A program made the translations under genes and the position numbers. The notes below the pieces were generated by a model. That model was not told the origin of the DNA, ran no database searches, and was given only the letters and a program-made list of their open reading frames with translations. From NCBI GenBank assembly GCA_003224235.1, contig QHYU01000153.1, positions 1-60,051 on the forward strand: 60,051 bases of DNA. Reading direction: 5' to 3'. This document shows positions 1 to 9,042 of this stretch, in pieces. Source of the DNA: Acidobacteriota bacterium (GTDB lineage Bacteria > Acidobacteriota > Terriglobia > Acidiferrales > UBA7541). Positions within the stretch are counted from its first letter, which is position 1, and each line of letters starts with the position of its first letter.

Positions 1-2225
1 AGCAAGACCGCACGCTGTTTACGGTGCGCGCCTCCCGCGCCACCGAGTTCAAAGAAGGCAGCCGGAACCTGCTGGAAGATGTCTGGATCACTATCTACGG
101 CCGCACCGGAGAGCGGTTCGACAACATCCACACGAGCGCCTGCGAATACACTTCCAACCCCGAGCGGATCCTCTGTGCCGGCGAAGTGCATATGGATCTT
201 GAGAGCGCCGAAGACGCGCGGCAGCATCCATCGCAGGCGCCGGGCGAGAATCCGCTGGCGCGCGTGATCCACCTCCGTACCAGCAATGTCTCTTTCGACC
301 GCGAAAGCGGTGAGGCGCGCACGGACCAGCCGGTCATCTTCCGGTTTCCTTATGGCGAGGGCCGCTCCACCGGCCTCAGCTACAGCTCTCTGCAAGGCGT
401 CGTGAAGCTGCTGCGCGATGTGGAACTCACGCTGGCGCCGCCGGCAGGGCCAGAGTCTGCCTCCGCCGTGAGAGCGGCCAATCCTAGTCGCTCGGCGGCG
501 AAAAGTTTCCCCGGCACGCCGGTGAACGTCACTGCCGGCAGTCTGGAGTATCGCCGCGATACGCGAATCGTGCGCCTGCTAGCGCCCGTACACGCTCGGC
601 AAGGACACCGCGAGCTCCTCGCCGGCGAACTGGCGCTCGAACTCGATGCCGACCTGCGCGCGCGGCGCATGGTGGCGCGCAGGGGCGCAAAAGGCGCCGG
701 CCAGCGGCCGGAATTGCGTTCGGCTGAGCGGCGCGGCCAGGCGGTGCTCAGCGCCGACGAGTGCGTGGCCTACTTTCATCGCGAGGGCTGGGCCGAGCGA
801 ATTTTGGCGACGGGCAGCGTGCGCGGCAGCGTGCATGGGCCGGGCGGAGAGGATCGTCTGGAAGCGCAGCAATTGGAAGTGGAAATGCTCCCGGAGTTCA
901 TGGCGCCCAAGGTGCTGATTGCGAGGGGCGATGTGAAAGCGCAATCCAGCCATCGCGGGGAGTCGCGAAGTCTCGCCACTTCAGCGTTGCGGTTCTATTT
1001 CGTTGATCCAACGAAGCCGCGCGAACAACGGCTCGGCCACGCGGAGACCCTCGCTCCGGCCACGATTGAATGGCAACGCCCGAACGCTCCCGGTGGCAAC
1101 GGGGAGCCGCAAACGATCCGACTGCGCGGCCGGCAAATCGCCGCGGAATTCGGCGAGCGCAATGAGTTTCGGAACCTTACCGGGCGAGGTGATGTGGAGA
1201 TCGAGCGGCGTTTGCCGGGTCGCCCGCCGCAGGTGTCCATGTCGCAAGAGCTCACCTTGAAGTTCGCCCCGGGCAGCAAATGGGCTGAACTGCAACAGAG
1301 CGGCAACGTGCGCTTGCGCGAAGCCGATCGCAGCGCGCAGGCCGACCACGCGCGCCTGGACCGCGCCACTGATAACCTCACGCTAACCGGCTCAGTGGTG
1401 CTGAGTGACCAAGGCACGCGGACCACCGCGGAGTCGCTCACGTTCAACCAGCACAGCGGGGAGCTCCGCGCCGATGGCGAGGTGCGCTCAACTGAGACTT
1501 CTGCCGCGCGAAACGGAGTCGTGAACTTGGCCCCGCAGCCAGCAATCATTGCTTCGGACCACCTCGTGGCAAACACCTCCAACGGCCGCGCCGTCTACTC
1601 CGGCCACGCACGGCTCTGGCAGGGGGATGCCGTGATCGAGGCCGATTCGATCGAGCTGCTGCGCGGCGCCCGGCAGCTCATCGCTCGCGGCAACGTGGCT
1701 GCCGTGTTCCCCCAGGCCGAGGCTTCCGCCGGCAGCCCAACCAGCGCGTCAGCAGTCACAAAGCGACCGGAGGGAGCGGGGCCCGCCGTTTGGCGCGTGC
1801 GAGCGGGCACGCTGACCTACTGGAGTGCCGAGGCGCGCGCGCATCTGGAACAGAACGTGCTGATGCAGGCCCGCCAAGGGCAAATCGGCTCGCGCGTGCT
1901 CGACCTATTTTTTACTTCCACCGGGTCTCCTGGGGGGTCGCCGACCAGCTCCCGGGCCTCTGGAGGCGCGCAGCGGTTGAGCCGAGCAGTGGCTTCGGGC
2001 GGCGTGACGGTGCGTCAGGGCGATCGCCGCGGGGTGGCGGAGCAGGCCGAATACATTGCCGCGGAGGGGAAGTTTGTTCTATCCGGCGGACATCCCACGC
2101 TTTACGATACCTTTCGCGGCACAACCACGGGGCGTCAATTGACCTTCTTTTTTGCGGATGATACGATTGTTGTGGATTCGGAGGAAGGATCACGCACGCT
2201 GACCAGACACCGGGTCGAGAAATGA
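1..2225 (+). CDS. LptC/LptA-like (OstA) lipopolysaccharide transport protein, 5' partial
   Basis: The frame is open to the first base of the window, so the N-terminus lies outside; the GTG at 24 is not needed as a start. The first 70 or so visible residues read like LptC (residues FTVRASRATEFKEG, then LEDVWITIYG and a GEVHMDLES strand). Several OstA/LptA-type beta-strand repeats follow, for example around 1300-1500 (LTLTGSVVLSDQG, GELRADGEV) and 1560-1700 (AVYSGHARLWQGDAVIEAD). Such proteins form the periplasmic bridge that carries lipopolysaccharide from the inner membrane to LptD. The visible part already exceeds 730 residues, while LptC and LptA are each under 200 in Enterobacteria, so this looks like an LptC-LptA fusion with extra repeats. 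lptB starts 6 bases after its stop, which supports the assignment. Confidence 0.8.
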   Translation, partial: QDRTLFTVRASRATEFKEGSRNLLEDVWITIYGRTGERFDNIHTSACEYTSNPERILCAGEVHMDLESAEDARQHPSQAPGENPLARVIHLRTSNVSFDRESGEARTDQPVIFRFPYGEGRSTGLSYSSLQGVVKLLRDVELTLAPPAGPESASAVRAANPSRSAAKSFPGTPVNVTAGSLEYRRDTRIVRLLAPVHARQGHRELLAGELALELDADLRARRMVARRGAKGAGQRPELRSAERRGQAVLSADECVAYFHREGWAERILATGSVRGSVHGPGGEDRLEAQQLEVEMLPEFMAPKVLIARGDVKAQSSHRGESRSLATSALRFYFVDPTKPREQRLGHAETLAPATIEWQRPNAPGGNGEPQTIRLRGRQIAAEFGERNEFRNLTGRGDVEIERRLPGRPPQVSMSQELTLKFAPGSKWAELQQSGNVRLREADRSAQADHARLDRATDNLTLTGSVVLSDQGTRTTAESLTFNQHSGELRADGEVRSTETSAARNGVVNLAPQPAIIASDHLVANTSNGRAVYSGHARLWQGDAVIEADSIELLRGARQLIARGNVAAVFPQAEASAGSPTSASAVTKRPEGAGPAVWRVRAGTLTYWSAEARAHLEQNVLMQARQGQIGSRVLDLFFTSTGSPGGSPTSSRASGGAQRLSRAVASGGVTVRQGDRRGVAEQAEYIAAEGKFVLSGGHPTLYDTFRGTTTGRQLTFFFADDTIVVDSEEGSRTLTRHRVEK

Positions 2226-2231
2226 AGCAGT

Positions 2232-2957
2232 ATGCTCAAACTCCAAGCCGTCGAGCTGAGCAAGGCGTATCGAGGGCGGAAGGTGGTCGATGATATCGAA
2301 CTGGAGATCCTGCAGGGTGAGGTGGTTGGTCTTCTGGGGCCCAACGGCGCGGGTAAGACGACGACCTTCTACATCTTGGTCGGCTTGGCCCGCCCGGACT
2401 CGGGGCGTGTGCTCCTGGACGGAGACGACATCACCGACCTCCCCATGTACCTCCGGGCCCGCAGCGGCCTTAGCTACCTTCCCCAAGAGCCCTCGGTTTT
2501 TCGCCAACTGACGGTCGAAGAGAATTTGCAGGCGGTCCTGGAGACGCTTCCGCTCACCCCGGAGCAGCAGCGCGACCGGCTGGAAGAGCTGCTCGCGAAG
2601 ATGGGACTGGAAATGGTGCGCTACAACCGGGCGTACACGCTCTCCGGCGGCGAGCGACGCCGCCTGGAAATTGCGCGCTCACTCGTGTTGGAGCCGGCAT
2701 TTATCCTGCTCGATGAGCCCTTTTCCGGGATCGACCCTCTGACCGTGGTGGACATCCAGAGGATTATCGCGGAGCTGAGCGGCTCCGGCATCGGTGTGTT
2801 GGTCACGGATCACAACGTTCGTGAAACTTTGAAGGTGACCGATCGGGCCTATATCATCAATAACGGCAAGATTTTCCGCACCGGAACGCCCGACGCCCTT
2901 AGCAGCGACCCCGAAGTGCGCCGCGTATATCTGGGCGACCACTTCCGGCTGAACTGA
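2232..2957 (+). CDS. lptB: LPS export ABC transporter ATPase LptB
   Basis: This 241-residue protein is a stand-alone ABC ATPase of normal LptB length. Walker A is GPNGAGKTT near residue 36, the signature [15 protein letters not shown] lies near 138, Walker B with catalytic Glu is [12 protein letters not shown], and the switch His is in TDHNVRETL. LptB powers extraction of lipopolysaccharide from the inner membrane together with LptF/LptG, which are not in this window. The ATG at 2232 lies 6 bases after the stop of the LptC/LptA-like gene, and rpoN starts 5 bases after its own stop, so it sits inside a tight operon. The lptA-lptB-rpoN order is common in diderm bacteria. Confidence 0.95.
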   Translation: MLKLQAVELSKAYRGRKVVDDIELEILQGEVVGLLGPNGAGKTTTFYILVGLARPDSGRVLLDGDDITDLPMYLRARSGLSYLPQEPSVFRQLTVEENLQAVLETLPLTPEQQRDRLEELLAKMGLEMVRYNRAYTLSGGERRRLEIARSLVLEPAFILLDEPFSGIDPLTVVDIQRIIAELSGSGIGVLVTDHNVRETLKVTDRAYIINNGKIFRTGTPDALSSDPEVRRVYLGDHFRLN

Positions 2958-2962
2958 CCGCC

Positions 2963-4402
2963 ATGAGCTGGCTGCAGCCCAAACTGAATCTGAGAGTCGC
3001 GCAGAAGCAGATCCTTACCCCTGGCTTGGTGCAGATGGTAAGCGTTCTCGCGCTCAACCGGCTCGAGCTGCGCGAGATGATCAACCAGGAGATGATCGCC
3101 AACCCGGTGCTGGAAGAGTTGAGCGAAGATGGGGTGGTCAGCGAGAACTATAGTGACGAGGCTTTCGTCAAAGCCGAAACCGAGAAGGTCCCCGAAACCG
3201 AGGCCGCCAATCCCTTCGACGAGTTCGACATCGCCTCCTTTTTTAACCAATACCTGGACAGCGGCAACGGCATCGAGCACCGTGAGTACGAACAGATCGA
3301 GCGGCCGTCCTTCGACAAATTTCTCTCCTCGCCGCAGGGTTTGTCCGAACACCTGACCTGGCAGTTGAGCGTCACCATCTGCAGCGACACGGTACGCGAG
3401 ATCGCCGAATCAATCATCGGCAATCTCGACGAAGACGGCTATCTGACCGCTTCGCTCGAGGAACTCGCGCAGAACGGCCGGTACACCAGCGATGACCTCG
3501 AAGACGCCGTGGCCGTGGTGCAGGAGTTTGACCCGCTGGGCGTGGCCGCGCGAGACCTGCGCGAGTGCTTGCTGATCCAGCTCCGCACGCTGGATCCGCA
3601 GAACAGCGTTGCACAGCAGATCGTTTCCGACCACCTGAAGCAGTTGCAGACCAACCAGCTCAAGGAGATCGCGCGGGCCCTGAACCGGCCCGTGGAGCTA
3701 GTCAAACGCGCCGTGGACGTCATCAAAAAACTCGACCCGCGTCCGGGCCTTCGCTTCAACAAGACTGAAACGCGGCTGGTTGAGCCCGATGTCTACTTCC
3801 GCAAGGTGGACAACGAGTGGCAGGTGTTCATGAACGAAGACGACCTGCCACAACTCCGGCTGAGCCCGGTGTACCGCCGCCTGCTGGCGCGCGACGCCGC
3901 CGACCGCGAAGTGCGCAACTACGTCAAGGAGCGCTTTACCGCCGCCATCCAGTTGCTCAAGAACATCGAGCAGCGCAAGCACACCATCCTGCGCGTCTGC
4001 CAAGTGATCATCCGCCGCCAGGGAGACTTTCTCGATTTTGGCCCCGATCAGCTGAAGCCGATGATGATCAAAGAAGTCGCGGAAGAGGTCGGCGTACATC
4101 CCTCCACGGTCAGCCGCGCGGTGGCCAGCAAGTACGCGCACACCCCGCAAGGCGTGCTCGAGCTGCGCGCGTTTTTCTCCGAATCCGTGAACGGCCCCGA
4201 GGGCGGCAGCATGTCGCTGCAGACCCTGAAGCGGCTGGTCAAGAAGATGATCGAGGAAGAAGACTCCGCCCGCCCGCTAACCGACGACCACATCGCCAAG
4301 AAGCTGGACGAAGCCGGCATCCACGTGACGCGCCGCACGGTGGCCAAGTACCGCGAGGACCTGCGCATCCCCAGCACCCACCAGCGCCGGGTGAAGGCCT
4401 AG
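2963..4402 (+). CDS. rpoN: RNA polymerase sigma-54 factor RpoN
   Basis: The 479-residue protein has the three parts of sigma-54. A Gln/Leu-rich region I comes first (KLNLRVAQKQILTPGLVQMV), then an acidic linker near residues 50-100, then the core-binding and DNA-binding regions. The RpoN box that contacts the -24 element reads TRRTVAKYRE near residue 458; the usual form is ARRTVAKYRE. It directs RNA polymerase to -24/-12 promoters that need an AAA+ activator. One candidate activator is encoded at 24922-26313 in this window. The start ATG is 5 bases after the lptB stop. The neighbours hpf and ptsN, which often separate rpoN from rapZ, are absent here. Confidence 0.96.
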   Translation: MSWLQPKLNLRVAQKQILTPGLVQMVSVLALNRLELREMINQEMIANPVLEELSEDGVVSENYSDEAFVKAETEKVPETEAANPFDEFDIASFFNQYLDSGNGIEHREYEQIERPSFDKFLSSPQGLSEHLTWQLSVTICSDTVREIAESIIGNLDEDGYLTASLEELAQNGRYTSDDLEDAVAVVQEFDPLGVAARDLRECLLIQLRTLDPQNSVAQQIVSDHLKQLQTNQLKEIARALNRPVELVKRAVDVIKKLDPRPGLRFNKTETRLVEPDVYFRKVDNEWQVFMNEDDLPQLRLSPVYRRLLARDAADREVRNYVKERFTAAIQLLKNIEQRKHTILRVCQVIIRRQGDFLDFGPDQLKPMMIKEVAEEVGVHPSTVSRAVASKYAHTPQGVLELRAFFSESVNGPEGGSMSLQTLKRLVKKMIEEEDSARPLTDDHIAKKLDEAGIHVTRRTVAKYREDLRIPSTHQRRVKA

Positions 4403-4412
4403 GCGCGGAGCC

Positions 4413-5288
4413 GTGAAGCTGCAAGCAACGCGTGGTACCGGACAACTGGTGATCCTAACGGGCCTGAGCGGTTCCGGCAAGAGCACGGTGCTGAAGACCT
4501 TCGAGGACCTGGGCTTCTATTGCGTCGATAACCTGCCGGTGGACCTGATCCCCACCTTCAGTGAGCTCCACGTGTATGGCAGCGGGGAAGTCGAGCGGGC
4601 GGCGCTGCTGGTGGACGCACGCGAGGGCGAGCAACTGAAGCGCCTGCCGGCCATCTACCGCAAGTTGCGGCGCGAGCACCCGGCCAACCTGGTGTTCATC
4701 GAGGCTTGTGATGAAGCGCTGTTGCGCCGCTTCAGTGAAACGCGGCGGCCGCATCCGCTGGGACACGATCGTCCCGTGCGCGAAGGCCTGCGGCGCGAGC
4801 GCCAGATGATGGCCCCAATTCGCAAGCTCGCCAACGTGGTGATCGACACCAGCAACTTCAATGTGCACGAGCTGCGACAATTCATCACCGAACGGTTCAA
4901 GAACCCGGACCGGAGGCCGCTGCTGGTCTCGCTGGTGAGCTTCGGATATCGGTTCGGCATCCCGGGCGACGCCGACTTGGTGTTCGATGTGCGCTTTCTG
5001 CCCAACCCGCACTTCGTGCCCCAGTTGCGGCGGTACTCGGGGAAAGATGCCCGGGTGGCGCGCTACATGCGCTCGTTTCCGCAGACCGGCGAGTTCCTGC
5101 GGCGGATCGAAGGATTGCTGACCTATCTGATCCCGCACTACATCCGCGAAGGAAAGAGCTATCTGACCATCGCCTTTGGCTGCACCGGGGGCCGTCATCG
5201 CTCGGTCATGATGGCCGAAGTGATTCGCCGGGCGCTCGGTCGCCACGGCTACACCACGAAGGTGGTGCACCGCGATCTGAATCGGTAG
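4413..5288 (+). CDS. rapZ: RNase adapter / nucleotide-binding protein RapZ
   Basis: The 291-residue protein begins with GTG at 4413, ten bases after the rpoN stop. The N-terminal P-loop domain shows GLSGSGKSTVLKTFEDLGF followed by the family hallmark CVDNLP, and the C-terminal domain shows SFGYRFGIP and FGCTGGRHRSV. In E. coli RapZ guides RNase E to the GlmZ small RNA and so controls glucosamine-6-phosphate synthesis, linking it to envelope precursors. Whether that role holds here is unknown. Its place between rpoN and an MsbA-like exporter agrees with an envelope context. Length and motifs are normal for the family. Confidence 0.93.
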   Translation: MKLQATRGTGQLVILTGLSGSGKSTVLKTFEDLGFYCVDNLPVDLIPTFSELHVYGSGEVERAALLVDAREGEQLKRLPAIYRKLRREHPANLVFIEACDEALLRRFSETRRPHPLGHDRPVREGLRRERQMMAPIRKLANVVIDTSNFNVHELRQFITERFKNPDRRPLLVSLVSFGYRFGIPGDADLVFDVRFLPNPHFVPQLRRYSGKDARVARYMRSFPQTGEFLRRIEGLLTYLIPHYIREGKSYLTIAFGCTGGRHRSVMMAEVIRRALGRHGYTTKVVHRDLNR

Positions 5289-5293
5289 GCGGC

Positions 5294-7219
5294 TTGACAA
5301 TCTCACCGGTCGTTCGTAGCGTAAGAAGTTTGCGCGCGGCATGGGGGCCGCGCCGGGGCATCCAACTCGTGAAGCAACCCGCTGAACTAACTCGCTTGCT
5401 CAGCTATGTGCGGCCGTACGTGGGCCGGCTGGCAGGGGCGGTGGTGTTGCTGGCTGTGGTGGGCCTGGGCGACGGCCTCACTGCGCTGATGATCACGCCG
5501 GCTTTCGACCGTGTGCTCAACCCCGCCACCACTGACCCTACCCTGCCGCTGGTGAGGCTGCCTTTCAGCGGCCGCACAATCTACCTAAATGCCTTTTTCC
5601 CCCACCATATCCACCATGTCTGGACGGTCTTTGCGATTTCGCTGGTGGTTCTGATTGTGGGCAAGGCAGTGGCGGAGTTTTTCGGTATCATGCTGGTGCA
5701 ATACGTGGGCCACGCGAGCATCACCGACCTGCGCAATCACCTCTATAGCAAGCTGATCCGCCAGCCCATCGGATTCTTCCAGCATCAACCAATCGGGCGG
5801 TTGATGTCGTCGGCAATCAATGATGTCGAGCGCGTGCGCAGCGCGCTGTCCGATTGGCTGGCCGATTCTTTCCACCAGCTCTTCAGATTGGTGGCTTTCG
5901 CGGCCGTTCTGCTACTCGTCAACTGGAGAATGGCGCTGGCATCGATTGTGCTGCTGCCACTGGTGATTTGGCCCATCGGAAAGCTGGGGCGGAGGATCCG
6001 CCGTTCAGTGGAGAAGAGCCAGACACGACTGGCCGAGCTGAATCAGATCTTGCAGGAGACGGTGAGCGGCAACCGGGTGGTAAAGGCTTTCGGGATGGAG
6101 GACTTTGAAATCCAGAAATTCCGCGCGACAGCGCGGAGGCTGCTGCGTGAGAACATGCGCTGGATCAGCGCCTACGTGCTCACCTCCCCGCTGATGGAGT
6201 TGCTGGGCGCCGTGGTTATCGTCATGGTCCTGCTGTACGCCCGCGACCAGATTCGCTACCAACAGATGACCACCGGGCAGTTCATGACCTTCATCTTTGC
6301 GCTGTTCAATGCCTACGCCCCGGTCAAGCGCGTGGGCGCCGTCTATCAGCAGTTCCAGCAAGCGCGCGGCGCCAGCGCGCAGGTGTTCGCCTTCCTCGTG
6401 CTCGAGGAGGAAGAGGCGGAGAAACCCGGCGCCGCAATCCTGCCATGCTTCTCCGGCCGCGTGGACTTTGACAACGTCAGCTTCGCGTACGACTCCGACG
6501 CGCCGGTCCTCCGTGGCGTCCAGCTCACGGCGCACGCCGGCGAAGTGGTGGCCATTGTGGGGTCCAGCGGCGCTGGGAAAACCACACTGGTGAACTTGCT
6601 GCTGCGCTTTCACTCAGCGACCTCGGGCGCGGTGCGCATTGACGGCTACGATGTCCGAGAAGTCACGCTCCGGTCGCTGCGCGACCAAATTGCCATCGTC
6701 ACGCAGGAGACGATCCTTTTCAACGACACGGTCTGGAACAATATTTGTTACGGCCGGCCCGGCTTGCCCGAGGAGCGCGTCCACGCCGCCGCTAAGGCAG
6801 CGCTCGCCCACGACTTCATTCTTGAGCTGCCCCAGGGCTACAACACGCTGTTGGGTGACCGCGGGCAGCGGCTGAGCGGCGGGCAGCGCCAGCGCCTGGC
6901 CATCGCCCGGGCCCTGCTAAAGGATTGCCCGATCCTGATTCTGGACGAAGCGACCTCGGAGCTGGATTCGGAGTCCGAGATGCTCGTGCAGCGCGCGCTC
7001 GCCAATCTGATCGTGGGGCGCACCGTGTTCGTAATCGCGCATCGGCTCTCTACGGTTCGCCGCGCCGACAAGATTGTGGTCCTCGAGGACGGCACCATCC
7101 GGGAGACCGGCACGCACCAGGAACTGCTGGCCAGCGGCGGAGCCTATGCGCGTCTGTATGAGTTGCAATTCGCCGATGCGGATGATGCTTCTTATCAGGC
7201 CGGGAGGGGACAGCTATGA
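5294..7219 (+). CDS. MsbA-like ABC exporter (fused permease and ATPase)
   Basis: This is a half-size ABC exporter with an N-terminal six-helix membrane domain (roughly residues 40-350) and a C-terminal ATPase. Walker A is GSSGAGKTT, the signature LSGGQRQRLAIARALL, Walker B LILDEATSELD and the switch His is in AHRLST. MsbA flips lipid A-core across the inner membrane as a homodimer; the lpt genes upstream make that the most likely role, but a lipid or drug exporter of the same fold cannot be excluded. A TTG at 5294 gives 641 residues. An in-frame GTG at 5369 would give 616 residues beginning at the family's usual N-terminus, so the start is uncertain. The stop overlaps the start of yicC by 4 bases (ATGA). 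Confidence 0.88.
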   Translation: MTISPVVRSVRSLRAAWGPRRGIQLVKQPAELTRLLSYVRPYVGRLAGAVVLLAVVGLGDGLTALMITPAFDRVLNPATTDPTLPLVRLPFSGRTIYLNAFFPHHIHHVWTVFAISLVVLIVGKAVAEFFGIMLVQYVGHASITDLRNHLYSKLIRQPIGFFQHQPIGRLMSSAINDVERVRSALSDWLADSFHQLFRLVAFAAVLLLVNWRMALASIVLLPLVIWPIGKLGRRIRRSVEKSQTRLAELNQILQETVSGNRVVKAFGMEDFEIQKFRATARRLLRENMRWISAYVLTSPLMELLGAVVIVMVLLYARDQIRYQQMTTGQFMTFIFALFNAYAPVKRVGAVYQQFQQARGASAQVFAFLVLEEEEAEKPGAAILPCFSGRVDFDNVSFAYDSDAPVLRGVQLTAHAGEVVAIVGSSGAGKTTLVNLLLRFHSATSGAVRIDGYDVREVTLRSLRDQIAIVTQETILFNDTVWNNICYGRPGLPEERVHAAAKAALAHDFILELPQGYNTLLGDRGQRLSGGQRQRLAIARALLKDCPILILDEATSELDSESEMLVQRALANLIVGRTVFVIAHRLSTVRRADKIVVLEDGTIRETGTHQELLASGGAYARLYELQFADADDASYQAGRGQL

Positions 7220-8163
7220 GCCCTGCATCCTCGCCCTCGGCCTCGCCTAAATCTGCTGCGCCGAAGTCGATGACTGGCTACGCGCAGGCCCACATCGAGC
7301 AGAACGGCTGGTCGCTGCGCGTCAGCGTGCGCAGCGTCAATCACCGCTTCTTGGATTTGCACCTGCACCTGCCCGAGGGCTTCGAGCCGTTCGAGCCGCG
7401 CATGCGCCAGCTCCTGCGCGAACGGGTGCGCCGCGGCCACATCGACGTCACCTTGCACTTCGAGCCCGCCGGCCCGGCAGCCGTGCAGGTGAACCGCGAG
7501 GTCGCCGAGGCCTACCTGAGGATCGCAGAGGATCTGCGCCGGCAGTTCGGGATGAAAACTGAACCGGATCTGATGGCCTTGCTTCGCCTGCCCGGTGTGA
7601 TAGCGGCCTCCGGAACGCTTGGCGAAACGGGGAGCGAAGACGAGCAGGAACGACTCGCCACGCAAGTCGCGGCCTGCCTGGAAGAGGCCTTGACCCGCCT
7701 CGATGAAATGCGAAGGGCCGAAGGGCGTCTATTGGCTGAGGAAATGTCTGGGCGACTGGTGCAGATCGCCGAAAAGGGCGCGCAGATCCGGGCGCTTGCC
7801 GAGCAGTCCCGGCCGGCCTATGCCCGCCGCCTCGAGATGCGATTGAAAGAATTGCTGGGCGACACTCAACTCGAGCCGGCACGCTTGCTCCAAGAAGCGG
7901 CGCTTCTGGCCGAGCGCAGCGACATCAGCGAAGAGATTGCGCGCCTCGCGAGCCACATCGACCAATTCCAAAAGCTGCTTTTCGTTGCCGGAGAAGCGGG
8001 CAAGAAACTCGATTTCCTGTTGCAGGAAATGCAGCGCGAGGCCAACACCATGCTGTCGAAGACGCCGGGGATCGAAGCCGAAGGCCTGGCCATCACGGAC
8101 CTGGCGCTGGAGGTCAAATCCGAGATCGAGAAACTCCGCGAACAGGCGCAGAACGTCGAATAG
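7216..8163 (+). CDS. yicC: YicC family protein
   Basis: The protein has the two family signatures: MTGYAQ near the N-terminus with SVRSVNHRFLDLHLHLP after it, and a C-terminal DUF1732-type end with GKKLDFLLQEMQREANTM and KSEIEKLREQAQNVE. YicC proteins are reported as endoribonucleases or RNase adapters in E. coli; the role in this organism is not known. The ATG at 7216 overlaps the exporter stop and yields 315 residues, but the family normally starts at the MTGYA motif. The ATG at 7270 (297 residues) is therefore an alternative, the 18 extra residues being Ser/Pro/Ala-rich. It precedes gmk by two bases, the classic yicC-gmk pairing. Confidence 0.92.
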   Translation: MSPASSPSASPKSAAPKSMTGYAQAHIEQNGWSLRVSVRSVNHRFLDLHLHLPEGFEPFEPRMRQLLRERVRRGHIDVTLHFEPAGPAAVQVNREVAEAYLRIAEDLRRQFGMKTEPDLMALLRLPGVIAASGTLGETGSEDEQERLATQVAACLEEALTRLDEMRRAEGRLLAEEMSGRLVQIAEKGAQIRALAEQSRPAYARRLEMRLKELLGDTQLEPARLLQEAALLAERSDISEEIARLASHIDQFQKLLFVAGEAGKKLDFLLQEMQREANTMLSKTPGIEAEGLAITDLALEVKSEIEKLREQAQNVE

Positions 8164-8165
8164 CG

Positions 8166-8792
8166 ATGCCGGCTCCGAAGCAACCGCTGGTGTTCATCGT
8201 CTCCGGGCCTTCGGGGTCTGGCAAATCCACTTTAGTGCAGAAACTTCTGGAATTGCCCGGCACGATGCTATCCGTTTCGTGCACTACGCGTAAGCCTCGG
8301 CCGACGGAGAACGCCGGCAAATGGTACAATTTCGTTACTGAGGCGGAATTCCAGCAGATGGTCGAGCGCGGTGAGTTTCTTGAGTCCGCGCAGGTATTCG
8401 GCAAGAGTTGGTATGGGACACCGCGAAAGTGGCTCGACGAGGCACGCCACAAAGGCTTGGATTTGGTGCTCGAGATCGACGTGCAGGGCGCGGCGCAGGT
8501 GAAACAGAAGCTGCCGGGAGCGGTGGCCATCTTCATCCTGCCGCCCTCGCGCCAGGAACTCGAACGCCGTTTGCGCGAGCGCGGGCAGGACTCAGAAGAG
8601 GAGATTGCGCGGCGGCTCGAGCAAGCGCGCAAGGAGATCCTGGCTTTCCGCGAGTTTTACGACTTCTGCGTGATCAACGAGGATCTAGAGCGCGCCGGCC
8701 GCGAGGTGCAGGCCATCGCCATCGCCACGCGGCGGCGCTGCGATCAGAATGTAGAGCAAGTCAGCAAGATTTTGGATTCCTTTGGAGGCTAG
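8166..8792 (+). CDS. gmk: Guanylate kinase
   Basis: The 208-residue protein converts GMP and ATP to GDP and ADP. The P-loop is SGPSGSGKSTLVQKL near residue 13, followed by SCTTRKPRPTENAGKWYNFV, where the Arg and Tyr residues bind GMP, and then EFLESAQVFGKSWYGTP and the LEIDVQGA strand. All are typical of Gmk and the length is normal. It lies two bases after yicC and ends just ahead of rpoZ, whose ribosome-binding site (GGAGG at 8784-8788) overlaps the last codons of this gene. Co-transcription of yicC, gmk, rpoZ and coaBC is very likely. Confidence 0.97.
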   Translation: MPAPKQPLVFIVSGPSGSGKSTLVQKLLELPGTMLSVSCTTRKPRPTENAGKWYNFVTEAEFQQMVERGEFLESAQVFGKSWYGTPRKWLDEARHKGLDLVLEIDVQGAAQVKQKLPGAVAIFILPPSRQELERRLRERGQDSEEEIARRLEQARKEILAFREFYDFCVINEDLERAGREVQAIAIATRRRCDQNVEQVSKILDSFGG

Positions 8793-8799
8793 TATCGGC

Positions 8800-9027
8800 A
8801 TGACGGTCTTGAACCAGGCGCCCGAGAACAAGTTCGCATATGTGGTGGTGGCCGCGCGTCGCGCCCGCCAGTTGATGGCCGGGGCGCCGCCGATGGTGGA
8901 TCATCCCCGGTCGCACAAGCCCACTCGCGTCGCGATCGAAGAATTGAACGCGGGCATTCTTGAATACAAGCTCCCCGATAGTCCCGAGGGAGCGGATGAC
9001 AAAGAAGGGAAGCGGCGCAAGCCCTAG
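8800..9027 (+). CDS. rpoZ: RNA polymerase omega subunit
   Basis: A 75-residue protein with the omega core ENKFAYVVVAARRARQLM, a Pro-rich bend and then KPTRVAIEELNAGILEYKL. Omega assists assembly of the beta-prime subunit of RNA polymerase. I chose the ATG at 8800 because a GGAGG at 8784-8788 sits 11 bases ahead of it; an in-frame TTG at 8782 would place the start inside gmk and lacks such a site. The charged C-terminal tail (DDKEGKRRKP) is short. The gmk-rpoZ-coaBC order is common in several phyla. Confidence 0.92.
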   Translation: MTVLNQAPENKFAYVVVAARRARQLMAGAPPMVDHPRSHKPTRVAIEELNAGILEYKLPDSPEGADDKEGKRRKP

Positions 9028-9042
9028 CGCGCCGAGGCAGGC

